Origin: an uncultured Lachnospiraceae bacterium | Lineage (GTDB): Bacteria > Bacillota > Clostridia > Lachnospirales > Lachnospiraceae | Reading direction: 5' to 3' | NCBI GenBank assembly: GCA_947172705.1 | Contig: CAMWCA010000028.1 | Coordinates: forward strand, 1-44,675 | Length of the DNA: 44,675 nucleotides | Shown: positions 25,780 to 34,407 of the stretch, piece after piece | How positions within the stretch are numbered: position 1 is the stretch's first letter | Layout: each line of letters begins with the position of its first letter | Notes under the pieces: generated by a model | The model's input: only the letters and a program-made list of their open reading frames with translations | Database searches by the model: none | Told to the model about the DNA's origin: nothing | Made by a program: the position numbers and the translations under genes

Positions 25780-26780
25780 TGAAGAGCGGAGGGTTTTATT
25801 ATGGCAAAAAGCTGCTGCTGTTTCTTTTTAGTATTTTTCTTTTGTCGGCGGTAATATTTTTTATTTCACGGCTTGCACCGGGGGACCCTTTGGTGTCTTA
25901 TTACGGAGATCATGCTGAAAGAATGTCTCCGGAGGAACGGCAGTGGGCGGAAGAGAAGCTGGGACTAACGGATTCCCTTCCGGTTCAGTATGTCCACTGG
26001 CTGGAAAGAGCATTGCAGGGGGATTTTGGCATTTCTTATAAATACAAAAGAGATGTAACAGAGGTAATAGGCGAGCGCATGGGAAACACGCTGATTCTGG
26101 GGGGAATTGGATTCTGCCTGATTTTTGGTCTGGCATTGGCATTGGGCATCTTCTGTGCCTGGCGGGAGGAGAGCCTGGCGGATCGAGTGATCTGTAAAAT
26201 CGGTACGGTCACCAGCTGTATTCCGGAATTTTGGATGTCCTTATTGCTGATACTTATCTTTGCCATGAATTTAAAGTGGCTGCCCAGCAGCGGCGCTTAT
26301 ACTCTTGGAGGGACAAGAGATTTGGAAGATCGTATTCGTCACTTAATACTGCCACTGACGGCAGTGATTATGGGGCATTTATGGTATTATGCCTACATGA
26401 TTCGCAACAAAATTTTAGAGGAAGCAAGAGCGGATTATGTTTTATTTGCAAGATCCAAAGGACTGAAAAAAAGCAGTATCGTGTTGAAGCATTGCCTGCG
26501 CAATGTTCTTCCCACCTATCTTAGCCTTATGGCAATTTCCCTTCCCCATATTCTGGGTGGAACCTATATAATAGAAATGGTTTTTTCTTATCCGGGAATA
26601 GGAACGCTTGCCTACGAAAGTGCCAGATATAAGGACTATAATCTTCTGATGGTGTTGAGTATCCTTTCGGGTATTACGGTTATTTTGTGCAGCATTGTGG
26701 CAGAGATCATAAATGAAAGAATGAATCCCTGTATAAGGGGCAATCATATAGTGGAAGATACAGAGGTGGCAGAGAGATGA
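25773..26780 (+). CDS. Permease subunit (DppB/OppB type)
   Basis: This 335-residue protein has six hydrophobic segments. Near the start is the family mark FFISRLAPGDPL, followed by the periplasmic loop with LGLTDSLPVQYVHWLERALQ. The ATPase-contact EAA loop is EARADYVLFARSKGLKKSSI, and ETVFSYPG-like IEMVFSYPGIGTLAYES lies near the end. It overlaps the ATPase gene by seven bases, with GGGAGG eight bases before ATG 25773. It pairs with the next gene to form the channel. Confidence 0.92.
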   Translation: MVMKSGGFYYGKKLLLFLFSIFLLSAVIFFISRLAPGDPLVSYYGDHAERMSPEERQWAEEKLGLTDSLPVQYVHWLERALQGDFGISYKYKRDVTEVIGERMGNTLILGGIGFCLIFGLALALGIFCAWREESLADRVICKIGTVTSCIPEFWMSLLLILIFAMNLKWLPSSGAYTLGGTRDLEDRIRHLILPLTAVIMGHLWYYAYMIRNKILEEARADYVLFARSKGLKKSSIVLKHCLRNVLPTYLSLMAISLPHILGGTYIIEMVFSYPGIGTLAYESARYKDYNLLMVLSILSGITVILCSIVAEIINERMNPCIRGNHIVEDTEVAER

Positions 26781-27661
26781 GGGAGCAGTTTGAAATAGTG
26801 GGGATGCTGCCCGCACCCCATACCCCAATTGAAAAAAAGAGAAAATGGTATCAGGGGAAACCTGTTTTCCGGACTATTCTGCTGGTCCTGATCGTGACAG
26901 GGTGCTTTGCCTGTGATCTTGTTATGACAAAAGAACCGACATATCTGGACTTGAATCATTTTAACAGCGCTCCCAACAGAGAATTCCTTTTTGGAACAGA
27001 TACCATGGGCAGGGATATTTTTTCTATGATCTGGTATGGGGGAAGGACTTCCCTGGTAATTGGAATTGTTGCAACTGCAATTTCCACAGCAATGGGAATT
27101 ATATTTGGAGCCCTCAGCGGCAGTATGCCGGATTGGATGGATAAGGTGTTGATGCGGCTTACGGAAATTTTGCTCAGTGTGCCGGGATTGCTGCTGGTGG
27201 TTTTACTACAGGCAGTTTTGGGTAAGGCAAATGTACTCAGCATTTCCTTCGTAATTGGAATTACAGGCTGGATGAGCATTGGAAAAGTAGTTCGAACAGA
27301 GGTGAAAGGGCTTGGCAATAAAGAGTATGTGATTGCTTCAAAATGCATGGGAGGCGGATTTTTTCATATATTGGGGAAACATTTGACGCCTAATATTGTT
27401 TCTTCTGTTATGTTTATGGTAATTATGAATGTTCGAAATGCCATCATGGCGGAATCCGCCCTGAGCTTTATGGGGCTGGGGCTGCCCGTTGAAGAAATTT
27501 CCTGGGGAAGTATGCTTTCCCTGTCACAAAATGCGCTGCTTACAAATTCCTGGTGGATTATTCTGATACCCGGCAGCTTTCTGCTGGTTACCCTGATGTG
27601 CGTTACCAGTCTTGGTAACAGCCTGCGCAAAAAGATAAATCAAAAGGACAGTAATCTGTAG
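26777..27661 (+). CDS. Permease subunit (DppC/OppC type)
   Basis: This 294-residue protein has an N-terminal OppC segment followed by about six hydrophobic stretches. The core mark is FLFGTDTMGRDIFSMIWYGG, and the EAA loop is NKEYVIASKCMGGGFFHIL. ESALSFMGLGLPVEEISWG near the end is typical for the family. It overlaps the DppB-like gene by ATGA. It is the last gene of the importer; the operon ends against the convergent mgtC gene. Confidence 0.92.
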   Translation: MREQFEIVGMLPAPHTPIEKKRKWYQGKPVFRTILLVLIVTGCFACDLVMTKEPTYLDLNHFNSAPNREFLFGTDTMGRDIFSMIWYGGRTSLVIGIVATAISTAMGIIFGALSGSMPDWMDKVLMRLTEILLSVPGLLLVVLLQAVLGKANVLSISFVIGITGWMSIGKVVRTEVKGLGNKEYVIASKCMGGGFFHILGKHLTPNIVSSVMFMVIMNVRNAIMAESALSFMGLGLPVEEISWGSMLSLSQNALLTNSWWIILIPGSFLLVTLMCVTSLGNSLRKKINQKDSNL

Positions 27662-27681
27662 AAGAAGTTTTAAACTTCTTC
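27661..27681. terminator. Palindrome between the convergent permease and mgtC genes
   Basis: GAAGAAG/CTTCTTC with a 7-base loop (27661-27681) sits exactly between the two convergent stops. There is no T tract on either side, so terminator function is possible but weak. Confidence 0.35.
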
Positions 27682-28383
27682 CAGATAATTCACATACTCC
27701 AGGTTGTTAAGGGCTTCTAAAACCTTTTGGTGGTCAACCTGGGATTTTAAGTCCAGTTCCAGAGCGATGGCAACATCTGAAGATAGAAGGGTCTTTTCTT
27801 TTGCTTTGTTCATGGAGAGGAGCACATACCCTGATTCTGACAGAAATTTTCTAAGGCGGACAACACCCTTTGCCTTTTCTACTTCCAGATAAACATTTAA
27901 AAAGCGATTATGTTTTTCCACACGTTGGCTGAAACGCTGAAGAACCCGATTTGCAATCATAATCAAAATAAAGCATACGACACCCGTCCGCAGAAACCCG
28001 TCGCCGATTGCCATACCCATGGATGCAGTGACCCAAAGGCTTGCAGCGGTGGTAAGCCCTTTGATCTTATTTTTACCTGTTACCATGATCATACCGGCGC
28101 CCAGAAAACCAATTCCACTGACCACGCTGGCGGGAATTCTGCCCACATCTGCTGTAAACTGACCTGCAAGAGCCAGTTTCATATTTAAAATAGCTGCCAT
28201 GGCGGAACCCAGGCTTACCAGAGCAAAGGTTCTGATTCCCACGTAGTGATAGTGGTTTTTGGTAACCCGTTCCAGGCCGATCATACTGCCAAAAAAAGTG
28301 GCGATCACCAGGCGGATTGCAATTGCAATTTCGTTTGTACCTTCCAAAAAACAAATGAATTTCGTCAATGCAGCTTCCTCCAT
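27670..28383 (-). CDS. MgtC/SapB family membrane protein
   Basis: A 237-residue product with four or five membrane segments in its first 150 residues, including the MgtC marks GSMIGLERV, GIRTFALVSLGSAMAAI and GIGFLGAGMIM, then TAASLWVTASMGMAIG. The last 80 residues form a soluble ACT-like domain. MgtC proteins modulate magnesium and phosphate homeostasis; in Gram-positive bacteria the role is less clear. It is transcribed alone on the minus strand, converging on the ABC operon. Confidence 0.9.
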   Translation of the reverse strand: MEEAALTKFICFLEGTNEIAIAIRLVIATFFGSMIGLERVTKNHYHYVGIRTFALVSLGSAMAAILNMKLALAGQFTADVGRIPASVVSGIGFLGAGMIMVTGKNKIKGLTTAASLWVTASMGMAIGDGFLRTGVVCFILIMIANRVLQRFSQRVEKHNRFLNVYLEVEKAKGVVRLRKFLSESGYVLLSMNKAKEKTLLSSDVAIALELDLKSQVDHQKVLEALNNLEYVNYLEEV

Positions 28384-28439
28384 ATTTTCACAGGATTATA
28401 TACTATATTGTAGCAGACTTATAAGGATTTTGGAAGGAC

Positions 28440-28468
28440 TGGACAGGAGGAAAAAGCACTGATAAAAT
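28440..28468 (+). promoter_or_regulatory. Promoter of the UPF0340 gene
   Basis: TGGACA (28440-28445), a 17-base spacer and TAAAAT (28463-28468) lie 43 bases before the start codon. Confidence 0.55.
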
Positions 28469-28511
28469 AAAGCATAGTTTCAAGGTAACGGGTTTGAAAG
28501 GAAAGGTAAAA

Positions 28512-29075
28512 ATGGAAGATAAATTTTTGAAACAGGTAAAAGCGGAAGCGCGGCAGGCGGTGACAGAGCTGCTGGAGCAGGCGCGTTTGCAGGAAGGCGA
28601 CATTTTGGTAGTGGGATGCTCCTCCAGTGAGGTAACAGGAGAAAGGATCGGAACCTCCTCCAGCCTGGAGACGGCGGAGGCAGTGTTCGAGGGCATTTAT
28701 GAGGTGGTTCAGGAAAAGAGGATTTACCTTGCCGCTCAGTGCTGTGAGCATTTAAACAGGGCGATCATCATTGAAAAGGAGCTGGCAAAGAGGGAAAGGA
28801 TTCCCGTGGTAAATGTAGTGCCCCAGCCAAAGGCGGGAGGTTCCTTTGCAACCACGGCGTATAAGCGTTTTTCACAACCGGCGGCGGTGGAGAAGATCAG
28901 AGCCCATGCGGGCATGGATATTGGAGATACGCTGATCGGTATGCATCTTATGGAGGTGGCAGTGCCGGTGCGTATTCCTACCAAAAAGATCGGACAGGCG
29001 CATCTGGTGTGCGCCAGAACAAGAGGAAAGTTTATCGGCGGGGAAAGAGCCGTTTACGACAGAGAAATGCTGTAA
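28512..29075 (+). CDS. UPF0340 (YwlG/TIGR01440) family protein
   Basis: A 187-residue protein when started at ATG 28512 (GGAAAGG upstream). Family marks: GDILVVGCSSSEVTGERIGT, AAQCCEHLNRAIIIEKE, VVPQPKAGGSFATTAY, and GMHLMEVAVPVRIPTKKIGQ near the end. The family is conserved in Firmicutes and has no established activity. It is followed by pgi, which has its own promoter overlapping the gap. Confidence 0.92.
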   Translation: MEDKFLKQVKAEARQAVTELLEQARLQEGDILVVGCSSSEVTGERIGTSSSLETAEAVFEGIYEVVQEKRIYLAAQCCEHLNRAIIIEKELAKRERIPVVNVVPQPKAGGSFATTAYKRFSQPAAVEKIRAHAGMDIGDTLIGMHLMEVAVPVRIPTKKIGQAHLVCARTRGKFIGGERAVYDREML

Positions 29076-29084
29076 CGAAAATCC

Positions 29085-29113
29085 TTGAAAAAACCATGGT
29101 CTTTTGCTACACT
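29085..29113 (+). promoter_or_regulatory. Promoter of pgi
   Basis: TTGAAA (29085-29090), 17 bases and TACACT (29108-29113). The ATG lies 52 bases further on. Confidence 0.65.
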
Positions 29114-29165
29114 AAATTTTGATCAGTACAGTAAAATAATAATTTTAATACAAAAAGGAGTGGAT

Positions 29166-30518
29166 ATGATGAACAAAGTAACCTTTGATTATTCCAAAGC
29201 ATCTTCTTTCATTGGAGAGCATGAGGTGGAATCCATGAAAAAGCTTGCCATGGATGCAAAAGAACTGCTGGTTTCCAAGACAGGGGCAGGAAATGATTTT
29301 CTTGGCTGGATCGATCTTCCCGTAGATTATGACAAGGAAGAGTTTGACAGAATTAAGAAAGCGGCTGCAAAGATTCAAAGCGATTCTGAGGTTCTGCTGG
29401 TAATCGGCATTGGCGGATCTTATCTGGGAGCAAGAGCGGCAATTGAATTTTTAAGACACAGCTTTTATAACACAGTAAGCAAGGAAGTAAGAAAAACGCC
29501 TGAAATTTACTTTGTAGGAAATTCCATCAGTTCCACTTATATTAAGCATCTGATGGATGTGATCGGGGATCGGGATTTCTCCATTAATATGATCAGTAAG
29601 TCCGGTACCACCACAGAGCCTGCAATTGCATTCCGTGTGTTTAAGGAAATGATGGAAAAGAAATATGGCAAGGAAGAAGCAGGCAGGAGAATCTATGCTA
29701 CCACGGATAAAGCAAGAGGTTCCCTAAAGAGTCTTGCTACGGAAGAAGGTTACGAGAGCTTCGTTGTTCCCGATGACGTGGGCGGTCGTTTCTCTGTTCT
29801 CACAGCAGTTGGTCTTCTTCCCATCGCAGTAAGCGGAGCAGATATTGACAAGCTGATGGAAGGCGCTCAGGCAGGACGTAAGGCAGCACTGGAAGCTCCT
29901 TTCGAGGAAAACGATGCGGTGAAGTATGCGGCGCTTCGGAATATTCTTTTAAGAAAAGGCAAAGGAATTGAAATTCTTGCAAACTATGAACCCAGTGTTC
30001 ATTTTGTTTCCGAATGGTGGAAGCAGCTTTATGGAGAAAGTGAAGGTAAGGATCAGAAGGGTATTTTTCCTGCAAGTGTCGATCTGACCACAGATCTGCA
30101 TTCCATGGGTCAGTTTATTCAGGACGGTTCCAGAAATCTTTTTGAGACGGTTATTAATATTGAGACAAGCAGGGAAGAAATCATTTTGCAGGAGGAGCCG
30201 GTGGATCTTGACGGCTTAAATTATCTTGCAGGTAAGAGCGTTGATTTTGTAAATAAGAGTGCAATGAACGGAACCATTCTTGCCCACACAGACGGTCAGG
30301 TACCTAACTTTATGGTGACTGTTCCGGAGGTCAGCGAGTATTATTTAGGGCAGCTATTCTATTTCTTTGAATTTGCCTGCGGTGTCAGCGGATATCTTCT
30401 TGGGGTAAATCCCTTTAACCAGCCGGGTGTGGAGAGCTACAAAAAGAATATGTTTGCCCTTCTTGGCAAGCCCGGATACGAGGCGCAGAGGGAAGAGCTG
30501 CTTAAGAGATTATCATAA
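29166..30518 (+). CDS. pgi: Glucose-6-phosphate isomerase
   Basis: Pgi interconverts glucose-6-phosphate and fructose-6-phosphate in glycolysis. ATG 29166 (AAGGAG six bases upstream) gives 450 residues, the short Gram-positive form. Seen are the sugar-phosphate-binding [16 protein letters not shown], the [15 protein letters not shown] segment, and the family signature with [16 protein letters not shown], with [14 protein letters not shown] at the end. An IGP dehydratase gene follows 17 bases behind, probably in the same transcript. Confidence 0.96.
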   Translation: MMNKVTFDYSKASSFIGEHEVESMKKLAMDAKELLVSKTGAGNDFLGWIDLPVDYDKEEFDRIKKAAAKIQSDSEVLLVIGIGGSYLGARAAIEFLRHSFYNTVSKEVRKTPEIYFVGNSISSTYIKHLMDVIGDRDFSINMISKSGTTTEPAIAFRVFKEMMEKKYGKEEAGRRIYATTDKARGSLKSLATEEGYESFVVPDDVGGRFSVLTAVGLLPIAVSGADIDKLMEGAQAGRKAALEAPFEENDAVKYAALRNILLRKGKGIEILANYEPSVHFVSEWWKQLYGESEGKDQKGIFPASVDLTTDLHSMGQFIQDGSRNLFETVINIETSREEIILQEEPVDLDGLNYLAGKSVDFVNKSAMNGTILAHTDGQVPNFMVTVPEVSEYYLGQLFYFFEFACGVSGYLLGVNPFNQPGVESYKKNMFALLGKPGYEAQREELLKRLS

Positions 30519-30535
30519 AGATAAGGAGAACTTTT

Positions 30536-31129
30536 GTGGAAGCACGTATTGCAACGGTAGACAGAACAACAAAAGAAACGGATATTCATTTGGTTTTTAA
30601 TCTGGATGGAAAGGGAAATTGCAATATTGATACGGGTATTGGATTCTTTGACCATATGTTAAGCGGTTTTGCACGTCACGGTCTGTTTGATCTTGAACTG
30701 ACCTGTAAGGGAGATCTTGAGGTGGATTCCCACCATTCGGTGGAAGACTGCGGGATCGTGTTAGGAGAAGCCATCAAACGGGCAGTGGGAGAAAAGAAGG
30801 CGATCAAAAGATATGGAAACGCCATACTGCCCATGGATGAAACCCTGGTGTTGTGTGCAGTAGATTTGTCAGGAAGACCTTATTTTTCAAGTGATGTACA
30901 GTATACCGTACCGTTGCTTGGCGCCATGCAGACAGAAATGATACAGGATTTCTTCTATGCAGTTTCTTATGCAGCTTCCATAAATCTTCATTTGAAGCAG
31001 CTTTCGGGAGGCAATAATCATCATATTGCAGAGGGCTGTTTTAAGGCGTTTGGAAAGGCGCTTGACATGGCGACCATGTATGAAGAGCGTTTGGAAGGCG
31101 CAGTATGGTCCACAAAAGGAAGTTTATGA
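30536..31129 (+). CDS. hisB: Imidazoleglycerol-phosphate dehydratase
   Basis: HisB catalyses the sixth step of histidine synthesis. The 197-residue protein has the manganese-binding motifs FFDHML, DSHHSVEDCG and NNHHIAEGCFKAFG. It is the dehydratase alone, without the phosphatase half of enteric HisB. The start is GTG 30536 with AAGGAG eight bases upstream. No other his gene is in the window, so this copy is separated from the rest of the pathway. A strong terminator follows. Confidence 0.95.
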   Translation: MEARIATVDRTTKETDIHLVFNLDGKGNCNIDTGIGFFDHMLSGFARHGLFDLELTCKGDLEVDSHHSVEDCGIVLGEAIKRAVGEKKAIKRYGNAILPMDETLVLCAVDLSGRPYFSSDVQYTVPLLGAMQTEMIQDFFYAVSYAASINLHLKQLSGGNNHHIAEGCFKAFGKALDMATMYEERLEGAVWSTKGSL

Positions 31130-31147
31130 TTGAGTAGACAGGAAAAG

Positions 31148-31176
31148 ACCGGAAGCAGGAAAGCTTCCGGTTTTTT
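31148..31176 (+). terminator. Terminator after hisB
   Basis: ACCGGAAGC pairs with GCTTCCGGT across a six-base loop, followed by six T residues (31171-31176). Confidence 0.9.
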
Positions 31177-31282
31177 GACATATAAAAACCTTATATTTTC
31201 AAGGTGTGAGGGCTTTTTTTGAGCTGAAAAAATTTCTCCTTTGTCAGTTATTACCAAAGTTGAAAAAAATGAAATAAAGGGC

Positions 31283-31311
31283 TGGACAAGCCATACCTTT
31301 TTCTATATAAT
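31283..31311 (+). promoter_or_regulatory. Promoter of the Tad pilus operon
   Basis: TGGACA (31283-31288), 17 bases and a perfect TATAAT (31306-31311). This leaves a 5' leader of about 120 bases with an imperfect hairpin near 31370-31387. I see no known riboswitch in it. Confidence 0.7.
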
Positions 31312-31440
31312 TCGTTTTACAAGTAAGAACGTTCTTTCAACATTCAAATTTTTATTCTAAATTCTTTTGGAAGAGTTCCTTCCGAAAATCAAAGGTTTCA
31401 TTTAAGCATTTTAAAAGAATCATCAGAAAGGAGGCTGCTA

Positions 31441-32460
31441 TTGGATAAAAGAATCCTTGCGATTTATGACAGCGAGGAGGATTATGCATATCGACTGATG
31501 GAATTTATCAGCGGAAAAACGAATCTGCCATTTGAAATATATGTTTTTACAAATGGAAACAAATTTTTTTCCTGCTCCAGAATCAGAGATATTGAATGCC
31601 TTCTCATTTCAGAAAACGCATATAAGCAGAACGTGGAAACACTTAAAATCCCACACATCATTATTCTCAGCGAAAGCGGAGAAAATCTGAACAAAGCGCT
31701 GCATCACATCAATAAATACCAGTCATGTGAAAATATCTTTCGAGAAATCATGGAATATTATACGGAAAAATCTCCGGCATTGCCTGCCGCTATGAGAACC
31801 GGGTTAAAGAAAATGAAAATTATCGGCATATATACACCAGTGGGCAGGTGCCTTCAGACAACATTTTCTCTGACCCTTGGGCAGATGCTGGCAAGGCGCC
31901 AGAAGACTCTCTATTTAAACTTTGAGGTTTACTCAGGATTTGCCAGAATGTTAAGCAGAAATTTTGGCAGCGATCTTTCAGACCTTATGTATTATTTTTC
32001 CTGTGCCCGGGAAAAGCTTGCCTATCGAATGGAAAGCATGGTTGAAACGGTAAACGGGTTGGATTTTATACCGCCTGCTGAGATTTATCAGAATCTGGCG
32101 GGAATACGGGGAAATCAATGGATTGATCTGTTTCAGGAAATTGAAAAAAACAGTGAATATGAGTTTTTATTACTGGATTTGTCAGACGGCATAATGGATC
32201 TTTGGGAGGTTCTTAGAAATTGTGATTTTATTTACACCATTTCGAGAGAGGATGGGATGGCGATGGCAAAGCTCGAACAATATGAAAAGGCGCTGGAAAG
32301 TATGAAGTACGGAGATGTACTGGCGAAGACCACAAAATGGAGTCTGCCAATTTTTCATAAGCTGCCTCTGCGGCTAGAGGAGTTGACCTATGGGGATTTG
32401 GCAGGGTACATCAAAACAAAGGTTTTTCCGGAGCTTTTTGGAAAGGAGCAAAATGAATAG
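31441..32460 (+). CDS. tadZ: TadZ/CpaE-like pilus localisation protein with altered P-loop
   Basis: A 339-residue protein starting at TTG 31441 with AGGAGG eight bases upstream. Residues 1-115 look like a receiver-type domain lacking clear phosphorylation residues. From about 124 a MinD/ParA-like fold follows (MKIIGIYTPVGRCLQTTFSL), in which the usual K-G-G-x-G-K-T-T loop is replaced by T-P-V-G-R-C-L-Q-T-T and has no lysine. ATP hydrolysis is therefore doubtful. TadZ proteins place the pilus machine in the cell. First gene of the operon; it overlaps tadA by eight bases. Confidence 0.75.
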   Translation: MDKRILAIYDSEEDYAYRLMEFISGKTNLPFEIYVFTNGNKFFSCSRIRDIECLLISENAYKQNVETLKIPHIIILSESGENLNKALHHINKYQSCENIFREIMEYYTEKSPALPAAMRTGLKKMKIIGIYTPVGRCLQTTFSLTLGQMLARRQKTLYLNFEVYSGFARMLSRNFGSDLSDLMYYFSCAREKLAYRMESMVETVNGLDFIPPAEIYQNLAGIRGNQWIDLFQEIEKNSEYEFLLLDLSDGIMDLWEVLRNCDFIYTISREDGMAMAKLEQYEKALESMKYGDVLAKTTKWSLPIFHKLPLRLEELTYGDLAGYIKTKVFPELFGKEQNE

Positions 32461-33661
32461 AGAGGAAAGCACAAGCCTGTATGAAATTATTTTGGGAAAG
32501 CTGGATCTTTCCAGGCAGCTCACAGAAGAGGAAATCAAAGAACTGATAGATGATCAGATACGGCAGGAAAGCAAAAGAAAATCTATGGCGCTTTCAGAGC
32601 GGGCACAGTTAAGGCAGGCGCTTTTTCATTCCATCAGGCAGCTGGGAATTTTACAGGAATTAATTGAAAATCCACAGATTACAGAGATCATGGTCAATGG
32701 TACCCAGGGGATTTTTATAGAGCAGGAGGGAATGCTTAAAAAGCTGGATATTTCTTTTGATTCTTCTGAAAAGCTAAAGCATGTTATCTGGCAGATCACA
32801 GCAGAGTGTAACCGGGTGGTAAACGAAGCGTCCCCGATTGTGGATGCAAGGCTTCCGGATGGCGCCAGGGTAAACATTGTGTTGGACCCTGTTGCAATTA
32901 ACGGTCCTATTCTTACAATCAGAAGATTTCCCCCAAAACCCATTACCATGGAGGAATTGCTTGCCATGGGAGCTCTTTCAAAGGAATGCAGGGACTGGTT
33001 GGAGAAATTGGTGGGAGCAGGTTGTAACATTCTGGTAAGTGGAGGAACAGGATCTGGAAAGACCACCTTTCTCAATGTTCTGTCCCAGTTTATTCCCCCA
33101 TGGGAGCGGGTGATTACCATAGAAGACAGTGCGGAACTGCAGATCAGAAATATTTCCAACCTGGTTCGGCTGGAAACCCGAAATGCCAATGTGGAGGGCT
33201 GCAGGGAAATCACGATTCGGGATCTTTTAAAGGCGTCTTTGCGAATGAGACCTGACCGTATTATTGTGGGGGAGGTTCGGGGCAAAGAAGCGGTAGACAT
33301 GCTGCAAAGCGTAAATGTAGGACACAGCGCAATGACTACAGTACATGCAAACAGTGTGCGGGATGTGGTCAGTCGATTGGAGACTATGGTGTTGATGGGA
33401 ATGGAGATGCCTCTTTTGGCAATCCGAAAGCAAATTGCCGCAGGGTTTGATCTGATGATTCACTTGGGAAGGCTTCGGGATGGCAGCAGGCGTGTAATGG
33501 AGATTGCAGAACCGGTAAGATTTTTTGAAGGAGAGGTTCAAATACAGACAATCTATCGTTTTGAGCAGAGGGAAGTCCTCGAAAATGGAAAAATTCAGGG
33601 GGAACTTATAAAAGTGGGAGAACTTCAGCATGTGGAAAAAATTAAAGCGGCAGGGTGGTAA
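32453..33661 (+). CDS. tadA: TadA/CpaF pilus assembly ATPase
   Basis: The 402-residue ATPase powers Flp pilus assembly. ATG 32453 follows AAAGGAG and overlaps the previous stop. An N-terminal helical part precedes the core: ITEIMVNGTQGIFIEQEG, DARLPDGARVNIV, Walker A SGGTGSGKTT (196-205), the Asp box VITIEDSAELQI, Walker B RIIVGEVRGKEA and the His box GHSAMTTVHANS. All catalytic parts are intact. It acts as a hexamer on the inside of the membrane with TadB and TadC. Confidence 0.95.
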   Translation: MNREESTSLYEIILGKLDLSRQLTEEEIKELIDDQIRQESKRKSMALSERAQLRQALFHSIRQLGILQELIENPQITEIMVNGTQGIFIEQEGMLKKLDISFDSSEKLKHVIWQITAECNRVVNEASPIVDARLPDGARVNIVLDPVAINGPILTIRRFPPKPITMEELLAMGALSKECRDWLEKLVGAGCNILVSGGTGSGKTTFLNVLSQFIPPWERVITIEDSAELQIRNISNLVRLETRNANVEGCREITIRDLLKASLRMRPDRIIVGEVRGKEAVDMLQSVNVGHSAMTTVHANSVRDVVSRLETMVLMGMEMPLLAIRKQIAAGFDLMIHLGRLRDGSRRVMEIAEPVRFFEGEVQIQTIYRFEQREVLENGKIQGELIKVGELQHVEKIKAAGW

Positions 33662-34397
33662 GAAAGAATCCTTTTTTGAATTGTCTTCTGCAGAAAAGAG
33701 AATGCTTTTGCTGAAAAGTATGCTGGTCATTTTGGGTTTAGACTATTTTTTCTATCAGTCCATATGGGCGCTGGCGCCTCTTTTGGGAGTGGGAGCGGTT
33801 TATTATGAAATGGAACGGCATGTAATTTATCAAAAGAAAAAGGAAGCCGCAAGGGAGCAGTTTAAAGAGTTGCTTTTACTGGCATCTGTGGGGCAAAAAG
33901 CAGGCTACTCTGCGGAAAATGCATTTCTTTCAAGCTATTCTGATATGAAAGCTTTGTTTGGCGAAAAAAGCAGTATTTGCCGCATGATCAATATTCTAAG
34001 ATCCGGAAAAGAAAATAACAGGGCATTTTTTCAAATGTGGAGTCAGCTGGGAAGCCAAATGGAAATTGAGGAGATCACGGAATTTGCCCAGGTATATGAG
34101 ATTGCCCATAAAAGCAGTGGAAATATAGCGGCAATTATGGAAAAGACTGCAGAAATCATAATTCACAGAATAGAGACGGAAAAGGAAATTGCTGTTCTTT
34201 TAAGTGGAAAAAGGCTGGAACAAAAAATTATGAATGTCATGCCCTTTCTGATTATGTTGTATATCAGTATAACATCCCCGGGATATTTCAGAGGATTATA
34301 TCATTCTCTTCCAGGTGTGGTGATTATGAGCATCTGTCTTATATTTTATCTTATTGCTTATGGGCTGTCTGTCCGTATTTCATCCATTGAGATTTAA
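33630..34397 (+). CDS. tadB: TadB-like membrane platform protein
   Basis: This 255-residue protein has two membrane segments after a basic start (LLKSMLVILGLDYFFYQSIW) and two at the end (FLIMLYISITSPGYFRGLY; VVIMSICLIFYLIAYGL). Between them is a T2SSF-type helical domain (VGQKAGYSAENAFLSSYSDM; VYEIAHKSSGNIAAIMEKTA). It forms the pilus platform with TadC. It overlaps tadA by 32 bases, which suggests coupled translation. Confidence 0.88.
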   Translation: MWKKLKRQGGKKESFFELSSAEKRMLLLKSMLVILGLDYFFYQSIWALAPLLGVGAVYYEMERHVIYQKKKEAAREQFKELLLLASVGQKAGYSAENAFLSSYSDMKALFGEKSSICRMINILRSGKENNRAFFQMWSQLGSQMEIEEITEFAQVYEIAHKSSGNIAAIMEKTAEIIIHRIETEKEIAVLLSGKRLEQKIMNVMPFLIMLYISITSPGYFRGLYHSLPGVVIMSICLIFYLIAYGLSVRISSIEI

Positions 34398-34407
34398 AGG
34401 AGGCTTT

